This document shows positions 41,592 to 50,265 of a stretch of 64,000 nucleotides of DNA, piece after piece. Position numbers and translations under genes: made by a program. Where the stretch lies: the NCBI RefSeq assembly GCF_019511645.1, contig NZ_JAEUAX010000010.1, positions 1 to 64,000 on the forward strand, read 5' to 3'. Position 1 is the stretch's first letter; each line of letters opens with the position of its first letter. The stretch comes from Microbacterium ureisolvens. Its GTDB lineage: Bacteria > Actinomycetota > Actinomycetes > Actinomycetales > Microbacteriaceae. The notes under the pieces are model-generated. The model was not told the origin of the DNA. It worked only from the letters and a program-made list of their open reading frames with translations, and searched no databases.

Positions 41592-41673
41592 GGCCACTCC
41601 TTGTGTGAATGAGACGCTCCGCGGTGGCGGGGCGCCGGCTGAAGGCATCCGCTCATCTGCTCGTCGCGGCAAC

Positions 41674-41702
41674 AAAAAAGCTCCGGCGCAAGCGCACGGA
41701 GC
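41674..41702 (-). terminator. L10-leader attenuator (intrinsic terminator)
   Basis: GCTCCGTGCGCTTGCGCCGGAGC folds into a stem with a short loop and is followed on the reverse strand by six T residues. It lies between promoter and rplJ, so it must be read through or antiterminated to express rplJL. Confidence 0.8.
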
Positions 41703-41815
41703 AGGATTCCTGAATCAGGAGAATCGTTCGTGACACCTGCGCGGGCCCCTGCGTTGCAGAGCTTCGATCTCCATGCGTTCGCACGCACGTCGATGACCGG
41801 CGGTCTTCGGCTTCA
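41674..41815 (-). ncRNA. ribosomal L10 leader (autoregulatory mRNA element)
   Basis: The reverse strand downstream of the promoter contains GAACGCATGGAGATCGAAGC, GCAACGCAGGGGCCCGCGC and AGGTGTCACGAACGATTCTC before the attenuator, matching in position and general design the L10 leader that binds L10-L12 to feed back on its own synthesis. No covariance check was possible, so boundaries are approximate. Confidence 0.6.
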
Positions 41816-41818
41816 TCC

Positions 41819-41847
41819 AGGGTAAAGGATGCCGCGCCCACCACCAA
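41819..41847 (-). promoter_or_regulatory. promoter of rplJL
   Basis: Reverse strand: -35 TTGGTG (41842-41847), 17-bp spacer, -10 TACCCT (41819-41824). Transcript would start a few bases downstream and carry the L10 leader. Confidence 0.65.
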
Positions 41848-41874
41848 ATCGGGGCCGGCGGGCGTCCGTCGGCG

Positions 41875-42510
41875 TCACTGCCGCCAGGGGCAGAGGTCGA
41901 CCTTGTGCCCGTCGGCGTCGGCGAGCGTCCACCACTCGGGCGCGTGCGAGTCGTCGACGATGACGCCGCCCGCGGCGAGGGCTGCGTCGAGCCGCTTCTC
42001 GATGACGTCCCGAGGCCCGTTGACATCCAGGTGCGACCGGCCGCGCAGCGGCTTGTCGACCGGCTGGAACCAGATGAGCGGGCCGCGGCCGTCCTTGTCG
42101 AACAGGACGCCGTCGCGCACCTCGGCGAATCCGGTCGCCGCCTTCCAGAACGGCACCACCGCGCCGGGGTCGGGCGTGGCGACGGCGAGCATCACGTCGA
42201 GCATGCGCCCCGTGTCGGCGGGGATGTCCAGTTCCCGCGCGGCGTCCGAGATCTGCGCGGCGAGCGCGGCGTCCTTCCGGGTCAATCCGCCGGCCGAATG
42301 CGTCATCAGCCGCACGCGCACCGTCGAGTACCGCACGTCCACATCGGGATGGTGGTCGGCGGCCTCCGCCAGCTCGGCGATCGCACCGAACAGTTGCGCT
42401 CCCACCGCGAACGTACCGGTGCGGAACAGCGCGAACGCCCCCGTCACCCGCGGATGCCAGTCCTCGACACCCGGGAACGCGCGGAACTCGCCGGAAGTGA
42501 TGGTGTCCAT
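41875..42510 (-). CDS. fusion of pterin-4a-carbinolamine dehydratase-like and VOC/glyoxalase-like domains
   Basis: 211 residues. Residues about 5-95 carry the dehydratase pattern (EDWHPRVTGAFALFRTGTF, ADHHPDVDVRYSTVRVRLMTHSAGGLT), including the HHPD metal/active-site motif; residues about 110-211 look like a vicinal-oxygen-chelate domain (MLDVMLAVATPDPGAVVPFW, GPLIWFQPVDKPLRGRSHLD, DADGHKVDLCPW). The first half would dehydrate 4a-hydroxytetrahydropterin; the second half has an unknown ligand. Start at ATG 42510. No aromatic amino acid hydroxylase is in view. Confidence 0.8.
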   Translation of the reverse strand: MDTITSGEFRAFPGVEDWHPRVTGAFALFRTGTFAVGAQLFGAIAELAEAADHHPDVDVRYSTVRVRLMTHSAGGLTRKDAALAAQISDAARELDIPADTGRMLDVMLAVATPDPGAVVPFWKAATGFAEVRDGVLFDKDGRGPLIWFQPVDKPLRGRSHLDVNGPRDVIEKRLDAALAAGGVIVDDSHAPEWWTLADADGHKVDLCPWRQ

Positions 42511-42808
42511 GCCCCCGAGGATGCCACCGTCACGGCTCACCGCAACCCCCCTTGCGCACACCACCGGTCGCGTCGAGGTCGTGCGCTCTCGCCGAGTGCA
42601 CCCGATCCACGCGCGTCAACCTCGCGCCCGTCGGCTGGCCCGTCGACATCGTGCGACCTCGCGGGGGCGACACGATCACCCGCGCGGATCATGTCGCCTC
42701 GGCGAAGACGCACGTTCCGCGCGGACGGATGCTGCGGGCCATCGTCCCTGCCGTCACAAGGGTGCGTCGCAGGCGGCGGATGTCGGGTCGGCGGCGTAGC
42801 CTCGAGGA
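42511..42808. other. intergenic region between divergent PCD/VOC and YqaJ genes
   Basis: 298 bp. No supported gene. The only recognised element is TAGCCT at 42797-42802 for the YqaJ gene. Several GTCGACATCG / CGTCGAGG fragments form weak hairpins not judged significant. Confidence 0.4.
42797..42802 (+). promoter_or_regulatory. leaderless -10 box of the YqaJ gene
   Basis: TAGCCT, then CGAGGA, then GTG at 42809: 6-nt spacing. Confidence 0.6.
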
Positions 42809-43516
42809 GTGAATCCCGTTCCCTCTGCCGCGCGCCCGTCCGGGCTCGTGGCGCAGGCACCGGAGGTCGCCGCCCGCATCGTCGCGGACTCGCGCGACCG
42901 GGTCGCCTGGGTGCGCGCTCGCTCGAGGGGCATCACCGCGACGGATGTCGCGACCCTCACCTCCGACAGAGCCATCGTGCGCGCCGCGGACGCGAAGCTC
43001 CTCGGCTCGGGTTTCTCCGGCAACGCCTACACGGCGCACGGCCGCGCGCGCGAGCCCGAGATCGCGGCATGGGTCGCCGCGACGCACGGCATCCAGCCAT
43101 CGTCCGCCCTCTTCCACGCCGTCGTCGAGAAGCGCCACCTCGCGACGCCCGACGGCATCGCGGTCGACGCGGCGGGACGCATCACCCTCTCGGAGATCAA
43201 GACGACGAACAAGGCGTGGCGCAGCATCCCGCGCTCGTACCTGCGCCAGGTCTGGTGGCAGCAGCACGTGCTGGGCGCCGAGCGCACCCTGGTCGCGTGG
43301 GAGCAGCACGACGGCTTCGTGCCCGTGGGAGACGAGCCGCGCTGCGCGTGGGTCGACCGCGACGACGCCGAGATCGCCAAGCTGGTCCGCCTCGCGACCG
43401 CCCTCATCGACGAGCTCTACCTGCGGACCATGCGGGCGAGGCAGCAGCCGCAACGGATGCCGCAGCCGCCGGCCCCGCCGCGTGAGCCGTACCGCGCGCT
43501 CGCCCTCGCCGACTGA
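42809..43516 (+). CDS. YqaJ-type (lambda-exonuclease-like) nuclease
   Basis: 235 residues of the YqaJ viral-recombinase family: RSRGITATDVATLTSD, YTAHGRAREPEIAAW, KRHLATPDGIAVDAAGRITL and SEIKTTNKAW, giving the PD-(D/E)xK catalytic set (Asp in PDGIAVD, Glu and Lys in EIK). It should be a Mg-dependent DNA exonuclease. It stands alone without phage genes or a single-strand annealing partner, so it is probably a resident housekeeping copy rather than a prophage remnant. C-terminus is Pro/Arg/Gln-rich. Confidence 0.82.
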   Translation: MNPVPSAARPSGLVAQAPEVAARIVADSRDRVAWVRARSRGITATDVATLTSDRAIVRAADAKLLGSGFSGNAYTAHGRAREPEIAAWVAATHGIQPSSALFHAVVEKRHLATPDGIAVDAAGRITLSEIKTTNKAWRSIPRSYLRQVWWQQHVLGAERTLVAWEQHDGFVPVGDEPRCAWVDRDDAEIAKLVRLATALIDELYLRTMRARQQPQRMPQPPAPPREPYRALALAD

Positions 43517-43522
43517 TCCGGC

Positions 43523-44026
43523 TCACGCGAGCGTCGTGACCGTCCGGCTCTCGGCATCCCACACCCGCGCACCCGTCGCCTCGCCCACGATGTGCGGCGC
43601 CCGGATGAGCCGCAGGGCCGTCGCCAGCCGGACGGCCGTGAGCCCGCGCGCCAGCGTGATGTGAGGCGTCCACCGGTCCACCGCGGTGGTCGAGTAGCGC
43701 GGCTCGGGCCGGCCGGCGATCTCGGCGACCGCGCGGTGGACGGCGAGCAGCTGCGAGCTGACGACGACATGCCGCGCCAGCACATACCGATCCCGGTGGC
43801 CGAGGAGAACGATGCCGCCGAGCTCCAGCGGGACCGGGAGCAGGCCGGCCAGCCCGGCGAAGGCGGCGGGCTCGAGCCGCTCGCGCACCGCCAGCGTCAC
43901 GTGCGGACGGTTGCTCGGCGCGGGATTGCGGCCCGAGCTGGGCAGATCCGCTCCCAGCAGCCGGTCCCAGTCCTCCCGGACCGCGCGGTCGAGTTCGGCG
44001 TCCGGGATCAGTTCGACGCTGAACAC
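43523..44026 (-). CDS. 2'-5' RNA ligase / cyclic phosphodiesterase superfamily protein
   Basis: 167 residues with the two HxTx motifs of the 2H phosphoesterase fold: RPHVTLAVRE (about 41-49) and TPHITLARGL (about 119-127). Members hydrolyse 2',3'-cyclic phosphates or ligate tRNA halves; the substrate here is unknown. GTG start at 44026 has GGAGG upstream. It is 39 nt after the histidine-phosphatase-like gene and may be cotranscribed. Confidence 0.85.
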   Translation of the reverse strand: MFSVELIPDAELDRAVREDWDRLLGADLPSSGRNPAPSNRPHVTLAVRERLEPAAFAGLAGLLPVPLELGGIVLLGHRDRYVLARHVVVSSQLLAVHRAVAEIAGRPEPRYSTTAVDRWTPHITLARGLTAVRLATALRLIRAPHIVGEATGARVWDAESRTVTTLA

Positions 44027-44065
44027 GCCTCCATCCTCCGCCGGCAGGCGCCGCAGCGCACCGCT

Positions 44066-44788
44066 TCACACCGAGTCGACGGATTCGGCCCCCCACTCCG
44101 CGCCGGCAGGAGCGAGTGTCCAGCGCCCGGCGTCACCTGCGTCGGCCGCGGCGCGCACGAGCGTGACCACGGCGCCGTTTCCGATTCCTCCTTCGAAGGT
44201 CGAGGTGTCGATGGCGAGCGCCGACAGCAGCACCAGGAGTGTGAGGCCACTGGTGACGATCAGCACGTCACAAGCGGCCCCCGAGACCGCGCCGGCCGCC
44301 TGCGGTGCGGCGACTGCCGCTTCGAATCCTGCCCGGGCTCGCGTCCGCACCTCCGCGACGGACTCGACGGGTACGCCGGCATGAGCGCCGAGTGCAGGCA
44401 GTGCCGCGAGCACGTCCAGCACCTCGACCTCCGCCGAACGCAGCGCGGCGACAGCCCTCCCGTGCGCCTGTGTGAGATCCGCCCACAGCCGCTCGCCACG
44501 GGCTCCCTCGTACGCGCCGAACGCGAACTCTCGCCAGCGCTCGTCGACCTCGGCGACCACCTCCGGCGCGGCTACCGCCAGCGCGGCCGCTGCGGTCTCG
44601 CGATGGCGTCCCAGGTCGGCACAGCGTGCGACCCGGATGCGAGCCCCCGCCGCGATCAAGGTCCGACCGAGCGACTCGGCCTCGGCACGACCGCGCGCGG
44701 TGAGGGGCGCATCGCTCCAGCCCTGGACTCGGCCGAGCGCGTTGAGGAGCGTCTCCCCATGCCGTGCGACGAAGATCCGGCCGGTCAC
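44066..44788 (-). CDS. histidine-phosphatase-fold protein with second catalytic His missing
   Basis: 240 residues. N-terminal RHGET motif (H10), EAESLGRTLI, RCADLGRHRETAAAAL and the acid REFAFGAYEG are in place, but where active members read (S)HG near the C-terminal half this one reads LIVTSGLTLL (S180 in place of His). Phosphatase activity is therefore doubtful. The ATG overlaps the stop of the ABC ATPase gene, so it belongs to the amidohydrolase-oligopeptide transport operon, perhaps with a binding or sensing role. Confidence 0.8.
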   Translation of the reverse strand: MTGRIFVARHGETLLNALGRVQGWSDAPLTARGRAEAESLGRTLIAAGARIRVARCADLGRHRETAAAALAVAAPEVVAEVDERWREFAFGAYEGARGERLWADLTQAHGRAVAALRSAEVEVLDVLAALPALGAHAGVPVESVAEVRTRARAGFEAAVAAPQAAGAVSGAACDVLIVTSGLTLLVLLSALAIDTSTFEGGIGNGAVVTLVRAAADAGDAGRWTLAPAGAEWGAESVDSV

Positions 44789-46671
44789 CGCGCCTGTCCC
44801 GATGCCTCGATCTTCGCGGCCTGTACCGCCGCGATCTCGCCGTCCCCGTTCCGTGACGTCTCCAGATCCAGTGCTTCGACGCCGGCCTCGGCGATCTCCT
44901 CGGCCGCCGCTTCGAGATCCCAGCCGGGCTTGGGCACCGAGTCGATGAGCAGTCGCGTGTACTCGTGCTGGGGCGCGGCGAGCAGCTCGCCCGTGCGGCC
45001 GCGCTCGACGATCTCGCCGCGCCGCATCACGACGGTCTCGTCGCAGACGCGCCTGACGACGGCGAGGTCGTGGCTGATGAAGAGCACTGTCAGAGCGCGC
45101 TCGCGCCGGATGCGGTCGACGAGATCGAGCACCTGCGCCTGCACCGAGACGTCGAGCGCACTCGTCGCCTCATCCATCACCAGCACGTCCGGCTCGATCG
45201 CGAGGGCGCGCGCGATCGCGACCCGCTGCCGCTGACCGCCCGACAGCGTCCGGGGGCGCGCTCCGGCGTGCTTCTCCCCTAGCCCGACCTGGGCGAGCAG
45301 GTCGAGCACGCGCGAACGAGCCTCTGCCGCGCTCAGACGGGTGTGCAGGCGCAGGGCGTCTTCGATCGCCCGACCGGCGGTGATACGCGGGTCGAGCGAA
45401 AGGTAGGGATCCTGAAAGACCATCTGCACGCTCCGCGCGTGGGCGAGGCGCTCGCGCCGGCTGCGCGGCACTGCCGTGCGCTCCCGACCGTCGATGCGGA
45501 TGCGGCCCGCGTCGACGGCTTCGAGCCCCACGATCATGCGCGCGAGCGTCGACTTGCCCGATCCGGACTCCCCCACCACCCCCAGTGCGCCGCCGCGCGG
45601 CACCGCGACCGACGCGTCGATCACCGCGCGCACCGGCTCCTTGCCCCGGCGCACATAGGTCTTCGACACGCCGACCGCCTCGAGCATCGGCGATGCGGGC
45701 TCGGCCATGGCGGCAGCATCCGTCGCGCCCGGATGGCCGTGCACAGGATCGGAGGTCGTCGACGACGCGTCGGGGAACGGATGCTGCACCCCGGCGTGCT
45801 CCGCGGCGCCCCCGGTTCTGCGACCCGCGGTCGCACCGGGCGCAGCGCCGACGAGCGTGGGTGTCGCGGCGACCAGTCGCCGTGTGTACTCGGCCCGCGG
45901 GTCGCGCAGCACGTCGTGCGCACGGCCCTGCTCGACGACCTGCCCGCCGCTCATGACGTACACCCGGTCGCAGAGCGACGAGGCGAGGTTGAGGTCGTGG
46001 GTGATGAAGAGCATGCCCATGCCGCGGCTCGCGCGCTGCTCGGTGAGCACGCCGATGATCTCGGCCTGGGTGGTCACGTCGAGGGCCGTCGTGGGCTCGT
46101 CGCACACCAGCAGCCTGGGTGACGTCGTCAAGGCTCCGGCGATCATCACGCGCTGCAGCATTCCGCCCGAGAACTCGTGCGGGTACTGACGCAGGTGGTC
46201 CTCGGGCCGTGGGAGGCGCACCGCCTCCAGCAGCTCGACGGCCCGCGCCCGCGCAGCATCCGTCGACCACCCCTCCGCGAGGCGCAGCGCCTCGGTGAGG
46301 TGGTCGCCGATCGTGCGCATCGGGTTGATGCCCGCGCGGGGATCCTGGAAGATCATCGCGGCACCGCGCCGGCGCAGCTGCCGCAGCTCCGTCGGGGAAG
46401 CGCTGAGCACCCCGGCCCCGTCGAGCACGACTTCCCCCCTGATCGCCGAGCGGTCGGGGACGAGCCCCAGCACCGTTCGGGCGGTCAGCGACTTGCCCGA
46501 CCCGGACTCGCCGACGAGGCCGACGGTCTCGCCTGCGGCGACCGACAGGGAGATGCCGTCGAGCAGCCGCGTGCCCTCGGCGAGGTCGAGCGTCAGGTCG
46601 CGGATCTCGAGCAGTGGCGGTCTTGCGGCGGCCGGCGCTGCCGGATCGACGTGGGTCTCGGTTGCGGTCAT
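44785..46671 (-). CDS. fused DppD-DppF type oligopeptide ABC ATPase
   Basis: 628 residues with two complete ATPase domains. First (about 18-285): Walker A GESGSGKSLTAR, signature EFSGGMLQRVMIAGAL, Walker B LLVCDEPTTALD. Second (about 350-600): GESGSGKSTLARMI, LSGGQRQRVAIARALA, VLVMDEATSALD. The linker is Gly/Ala/His/Pro-rich (TGGAAEHAGVQHPFPDA). It powers import through the adjacent DppB and DppC proteins. ATG 46671 overlaps the permease stop. A single fused ATPase is common in actinobacterial peptide/nickel importers. Confidence 0.93.
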   Translation of the reverse strand: MTATETHVDPAAPAAARPPLLEIRDLTLDLAEGTRLLDGISLSVAAGETVGLVGESGSGKSLTARTVLGLVPDRSAIRGEVVLDGAGVLSASPTELRQLRRRGAAMIFQDPRAGINPMRTIGDHLTEALRLAEGWSTDAARARAVELLEAVRLPRPEDHLRQYPHEFSGGMLQRVMIAGALTTSPRLLVCDEPTTALDVTTQAEIIGVLTEQRASRGMGMLFITHDLNLASSLCDRVYVMSGGQVVEQGRAHDVLRDPRAEYTRRLVAATPTLVGAAPGATAGRRTGGAAEHAGVQHPFPDASSTTSDPVHGHPGATDAAAMAEPASPMLEAVGVSKTYVRRGKEPVRAVIDASVAVPRGGALGVVGESGSGKSTLARMIVGLEAVDAGRIRIDGRERTAVPRSRRERLAHARSVQMVFQDPYLSLDPRITAGRAIEDALRLHTRLSAAEARSRVLDLLAQVGLGEKHAGARPRTLSGGQRQRVAIARALAIEPDVLVMDEATSALDVSVQAQVLDLVDRIRRERALTVLFISHDLAVVRRVCDETVVMRRGEIVERGRTGELLAAPQHEYTRLLIDSVPKPGWDLEAAAEEIAEAGVEALDLETSRNGDGEIAAVQAAKIEASGQAR

Positions 46672-47531
46672 GCCGGGATCTCCCCACCGATGCGATCGGA
46701 GAGCTCTTCCCCGATGATGTTGACGGCCACGACGACCACGACGACCGCGACCGCCGGCACGATCGCGGGCAGGAAGTGCCCGCCGATGAGCCCCGCTTGC
46801 GCTTCGTTGATCATCGCGCCCCAGTCGGCCGTCGGCGGCTGCACACCGAGACCGAGGAAGGACAGCGCGGCGAGCTCGGCGAGCACGTATCCGAAGTTGA
46901 GGGTCGACTGCGCGCCGACGATCGGGGTGACGTTCGGGAGCACCCGCCGAAGCGCGATCCACGCACCGCCGAAGCCCTGTACGCGGTACGCCGCGACATA
47001 GGGGCGCGTGCGCTCGGCGGCGATGAGCGAGCGTGTCAGGCGCGCCACGAACGGTGCGTACGCGATGCTCATCGCGATGACCGGTGCGACCAGCCCCTTG
47101 CCGAAGAGCGCGACCGCCATGATCGCGATGAGCAGAGACGGGAACGCGAACAGCACGTCGAACACGCGACCGAGCACGGAGTCGATCCAGCCGCCGCGCC
47201 ATCCGGCGAGGAGCCCGAGGAGGATGCCCAGCACAGTCGACGCCACCACGACGAGGAGCGGACCCAGCAGCGCGGTGCGCGCACCGTAGATCAGGCGGCT
47301 CAGCGTGTCGCGGCCGAGGCCGTCGGTGCCGAGCCAGTGCGCGGGGCTCGGCGGTGCGTTCACGGCCGCGAAGTCCACGGCATCCGGGTTGTAGGGCGCG
47401 AGGAACGGCGCGAAGATCGCGGCCAGCGTCATCACGGCGAGCGCACCGAGTGCGATCGCGAAGGTCACGCTGGTACGGGGCAGCCGCGGTGCGCGCAGCA
47501 CTTTCACGGCGAGTGTGGGTGTGGTCGTCAT
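46668..47531 (-). CDS. oligopeptide/dipeptide ABC permease, DppC type
   Basis: 287 residues. Six helices, N-terminal HWLGTDGLGRDTLSRLIYGAR typical of DppC/OppC, and the EAA-type AAYRVQGFGGAWIALRRVLPN. Forms the channel with the DppB-type protein. Start and stop overlap both neighbours by 4 nt. Substrate is unknown but is probably a peptide or amide degraded by the amidohydrolase of the operon. Confidence 0.92.
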   Translation of the reverse strand: MTTTPTLAVKVLRAPRLPRTSVTFAIALGALAVMTLAAIFAPFLAPYNPDAVDFAAVNAPPSPAHWLGTDGLGRDTLSRLIYGARTALLGPLLVVVASTVLGILLGLLAGWRGGWIDSVLGRVFDVLFAFPSLLIAIMAVALFGKGLVAPVIAMSIAYAPFVARLTRSLIAAERTRPYVAAYRVQGFGGAWIALRRVLPNVTPIVGAQSTLNFGYVLAELAALSFLGLGVQPPTADWGAMINEAQAGLIGGHFLPAIVPAVAVVVVVVAVNIIGEELSDRIGGEIPA

Positions 47532-48484
47532 CGGGCACCGGCTCCGGCGGCGGATCGGGGATCGATCCAGGGTTCGAGGATGTCGATGACAGCGTTCACG
47601 AGCACGAACGCGGTCACGACGAGGAGGACGATCGCCTGCACGACCGGGAAGTCGAGGCGGTCGACGGACTGCACGAGGAGCGAGCCCATGCCGGCGAGAC
47701 CGAAGGCGGCCTCGACGATGGAGCTGGCGACGAGGAGCCCGGCCACGAGCATGCCGCTCACGGTGAGGATCGGGCCGACCGCGTTGCGGAAGACGTGACG
47801 ACGGATCACCGTTGTGCGCGTGATGCCGCGGCTGATCGCCACCTCGACGTGCTCGCGGTCGAGCTGGTCGATCATCGACGACCGCGTCACCTTGCCGACC
47901 AGCACGACGAAGACGACGGCGAGGGCGATCGATGGCAGCACCAGGTGGTACACCGTGTCCCAGAAGCCCTCGCCCGACCCGAAGGACGGGAACCAGCCGA
48001 GCTGCACCGCGAACACCGCGATGAGCACGATCGATCCGACGAACGAGGGGATGGCGCCGAGCACGGTGAGCCCGATGAGGATCGAGCGATCCGCGAGCCG
48101 GCCGCGGTACAGCGCCGCGATCGCGCCGGCGATGAGACCGACGACCGCGATCATCGTGCCCGCCATCACGACCAGCCCGAGGGTGACGGGCAGCCGCTCG
48201 CCCAGCACGACCGTGACGTCCTGCCGGTACTGCAGGGAGCGTCCGAGATCGCCCTGCAGGAGTCCCGCCACCCAGTTCAGGTACTGCTGCCACGGCGGCA
48301 GGTCGAGGCCGTACTGCGCGGTGATCTGCGCGACCGCCTCGGGGCTGGGCTTGCGGCCCCGCAGCAGGAATGCGATCGGGTCGCCGGGCACCAGAAATCG
48401 CGAGAAGAACACCAGGAGCGATGCGAGGAAGAGCGTGAGCAGCAGTCCTCCGAGCTTGCCGGCGATCCGGCGCACGGCGATCAT
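47528..48484 (-). CDS. oligopeptide/dipeptide ABC permease, DppB type
   Basis: 318 residues with N-terminal FFSRFLVPGDPIAFLLRG, GDLGRSLQYRQDV and EAA loop VAISRGITRTTVIRRHVFRN typical of DppB/OppB. Six helices. It starts 84 nt downstream of the binding-protein gene; a GAAGCGCTTC palindrome at 48515-48524 lies between them. Confidence 0.92.
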   Translation of the reverse strand: MIAVRRIAGKLGGLLLTLFLASLLVFFSRFLVPGDPIAFLLRGRKPSPEAVAQITAQYGLDLPPWQQYLNWVAGLLQGDLGRSLQYRQDVTVVLGERLPVTLGLVVMAGTMIAVVGLIAGAIAALYRGRLADRSILIGLTVLGAIPSFVGSIVLIAVFAVQLGWFPSFGSGEGFWDTVYHLVLPSIALAVVFVVLVGKVTRSSMIDQLDREHVEVAISRGITRTTVIRRHVFRNAVGPILTVSGMLVAGLLVASSIVEAAFGLAGMGSLLVQSVDRLDFPVVQAIVLLVVTAFVLVNAVIDILEPWIDPRSAAGAGAR

Positions 48485-48514
48485 CGCACCTCCTCCATCC
48501 CGCGAGCCTGGGAA

Positions 48515-48524
48515 GAAGCGCTTC
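48515..48524. promoter_or_regulatory. 10-bp palindrome between binding protein and permease genes
   Basis: GAAGCGCTTC, inside GGAAGAAGCGCTTCC. Could be a weak hairpin or a LacI-type site (core resembles AAGCGCTT). Little else supports a function. Confidence 0.3.
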
Positions 48525-48568
48525 CGCCGGGGACGGGCATGGCACCGAGCGCGAGGTCCCCGCTCAGG

Positions 48569-50218
48569 TCACCGCGAGCCAATGGTCGCCGCCCACGGAA
48601 AGTAGAGGAACGCCACCGAGGGAGCGACGCCGGTGACCCGGTCACCGAGGAACACGGTCATCGGGCCTTCGAAGAGCGGCAGCCACGGCAGCTGCTCGTT
48701 GGCGATGCGTTGCGCTTGCGCGGTGACCTCACTGCGCTCAGCGGGGTCGTCGATGGCCACAGCCTCGTTCGCCAGGGCGTCGAACTCGGGATCGCTCCAG
48801 TTGCCGTAGTTGCTGAACTCGCCGGTGCGCAGCACGCCGTACATCTCCAGCGGATCCGGGCTGGACAGGTACCACGACGTGTAGAAGAGGTCGACGCCTT
48901 CGCGGGCGCTCGGGTCTGAGAAGAGGGCGGTGTAGGCGCTGGGACTCACGGTCTCGATCGTCGCCGTCAGCCCGATCGACTGCGCGGCCGCCGCCGCACC
49001 CTGTGAGATCACGGCGAAGTCGTTGCCGATCGGAGCGGTCGCGATGACGATCTCCTCGCCGGCGACGCCGGCCTCGTCGATGAGCTTCTTCGCCGCCTCG
49101 ATGTCGTACGGGTACTCCTCGAGCCCCTCGAACGCCTCATCCAGGGCGGCGTCACTCGCGCCGACCCACACCGACTCGGTGGTCAGGGCGTCGGTGAGCT
49201 CGCCGTAACCCTTGGCCGCAGCATCCAGGATCCCCTGCCGGTCCATCGCCATCATCAGTGCCTGCCGCACGCGGAGGTCGCCGAGGGGACCCTCCAGGTT
49301 GCTGACGACGAGGCTGCCGACGGCGGTGTTGAGGCCGAAGTACACGTCACCCTTGCCGGCCGACTGCAGCTGGGCGATGGCATCGGTCGGGATCATCCAG
49401 CCCCCGTCGACCTCGCCCGACTTCAATGCGTTGACCCTGGCGTTCGAGTCGCTCATGAAGAGCATCTCCACCTCGCCGGCCCTGGCGCGCAGCGTGTCGT
49501 CCCAGTAGTCGTCGTAGCGGGTCAGCGTCACGGACTCGCCCGACTTCCACTCGGTGAGCGCGAACGGACCTGTGCAGTTCACGAGACCGGACGAGTTGCC
49601 GTAATCGGCGCCCTTCTCGGCCAGCGTCGCGGCGGACTCGACCACGCCCGCCGAGCCGCCCATCGCGAGATTGAACTGCGAGTCGGCCTGGGTCATGGTC
49701 ACGGTGACCTGACGATCGCCGGTCTGCTCGATCGCAGCCACATTCTGGTAGACCGAGTACCACGAGGAGCCGACCTCGGGATCGAGGTGGCGGCTCAGCG
49801 AAGCGACGACGTCGGCGGCTGCGAGCGGGGTGCCGTCGTGGAACGTCACGCCGTCGCGGATCGTGTAGACCCACGTCTCGGGCGTCGGGTGCTCGAACGC
49901 CTCGGCGAGCCCCGGCGACAGCGTGTAATCGGGATTCAGGCGCAGCAGCGATTCGCACACGTTCGAGAGCACCTGGTTGTCGGCGTAGTCGAACGCGTAC
50001 GCATAGTCCAGCGAGTAGGGCTCGGAGTAGCTCACCCACGAGAACGAGTCGATGTCGCCCGTCGGCGCGGCCGTCTCGGCGGTGTACTCCCACTCAGGCG
50101 CGGCGGTGGTGTCGGGACTCGACGTGTCGGCGCTGCACGCGGACAGGACGAGTGCGCAGGCCACGCCGACGCTCGCGACGGCGAGCAGGCGACGGGCGGG
50201 GCGTCGGGTGGGGATCAT
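48569..50218 (-). CDS. oligopeptide/dipeptide ABC transporter binding lipoprotein
   Basis: 549 residues. Lipobox LVLSAC (Cys about 28), then the SBP family 5 fold: NVCESLLRLNPDYTLSPGLAEAFEHP, VYTIRDGVTFHDGTPLAAADV, NCTGPFALTEWKSGESVTLTRYDDYW, VRQALMMAMDRQGIL, DLFYTSWYLSSPDPLEMYG. Captures the substrate outside the membrane for the DppBC-DF machinery. GAGGAG before the ATG. It is 47 nt after the amidohydrolase gene in one operon. Confidence 0.93.
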   Translation of the reverse strand: MIPTRRPARRLLAVASVGVACALVLSACSADTSSPDTTAAPEWEYTAETAAPTGDIDSFSWVSYSEPYSLDYAYAFDYADNQVLSNVCESLLRLNPDYTLSPGLAEAFEHPTPETWVYTIRDGVTFHDGTPLAAADVVASLSRHLDPEVGSSWYSVYQNVAAIEQTGDRQVTVTMTQADSQFNLAMGGSAGVVESAATLAEKGADYGNSSGLVNCTGPFALTEWKSGESVTLTRYDDYWDDTLRARAGEVEMLFMSDSNARVNALKSGEVDGGWMIPTDAIAQLQSAGKGDVYFGLNTAVGSLVVSNLEGPLGDLRVRQALMMAMDRQGILDAAAKGYGELTDALTTESVWVGASDAALDEAFEGLEEYPYDIEAAKKLIDEAGVAGEEIVIATAPIGNDFAVISQGAAAAAQSIGLTATIETVSPSAYTALFSDPSAREGVDLFYTSWYLSSPDPLEMYGVLRTGEFSNYGNWSDPEFDALANEAVAIDDPAERSEVTAQAQRIANEQLPWLPLFEGPMTVFLGDRVTGVAPSVAFLYFPWAATIGSR

Positions 50219-50265
50219 GGTGCTCCTCGGGTTCGGACGACGGTGTCGGGTGGTGGAGAGGGAAC

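Noticed and set aside
42797-43516. Prophage remnant
   Set aside because: Only the YqaJ gene is phage-like; flanks are ordinary chromosomal genes with the same composition.
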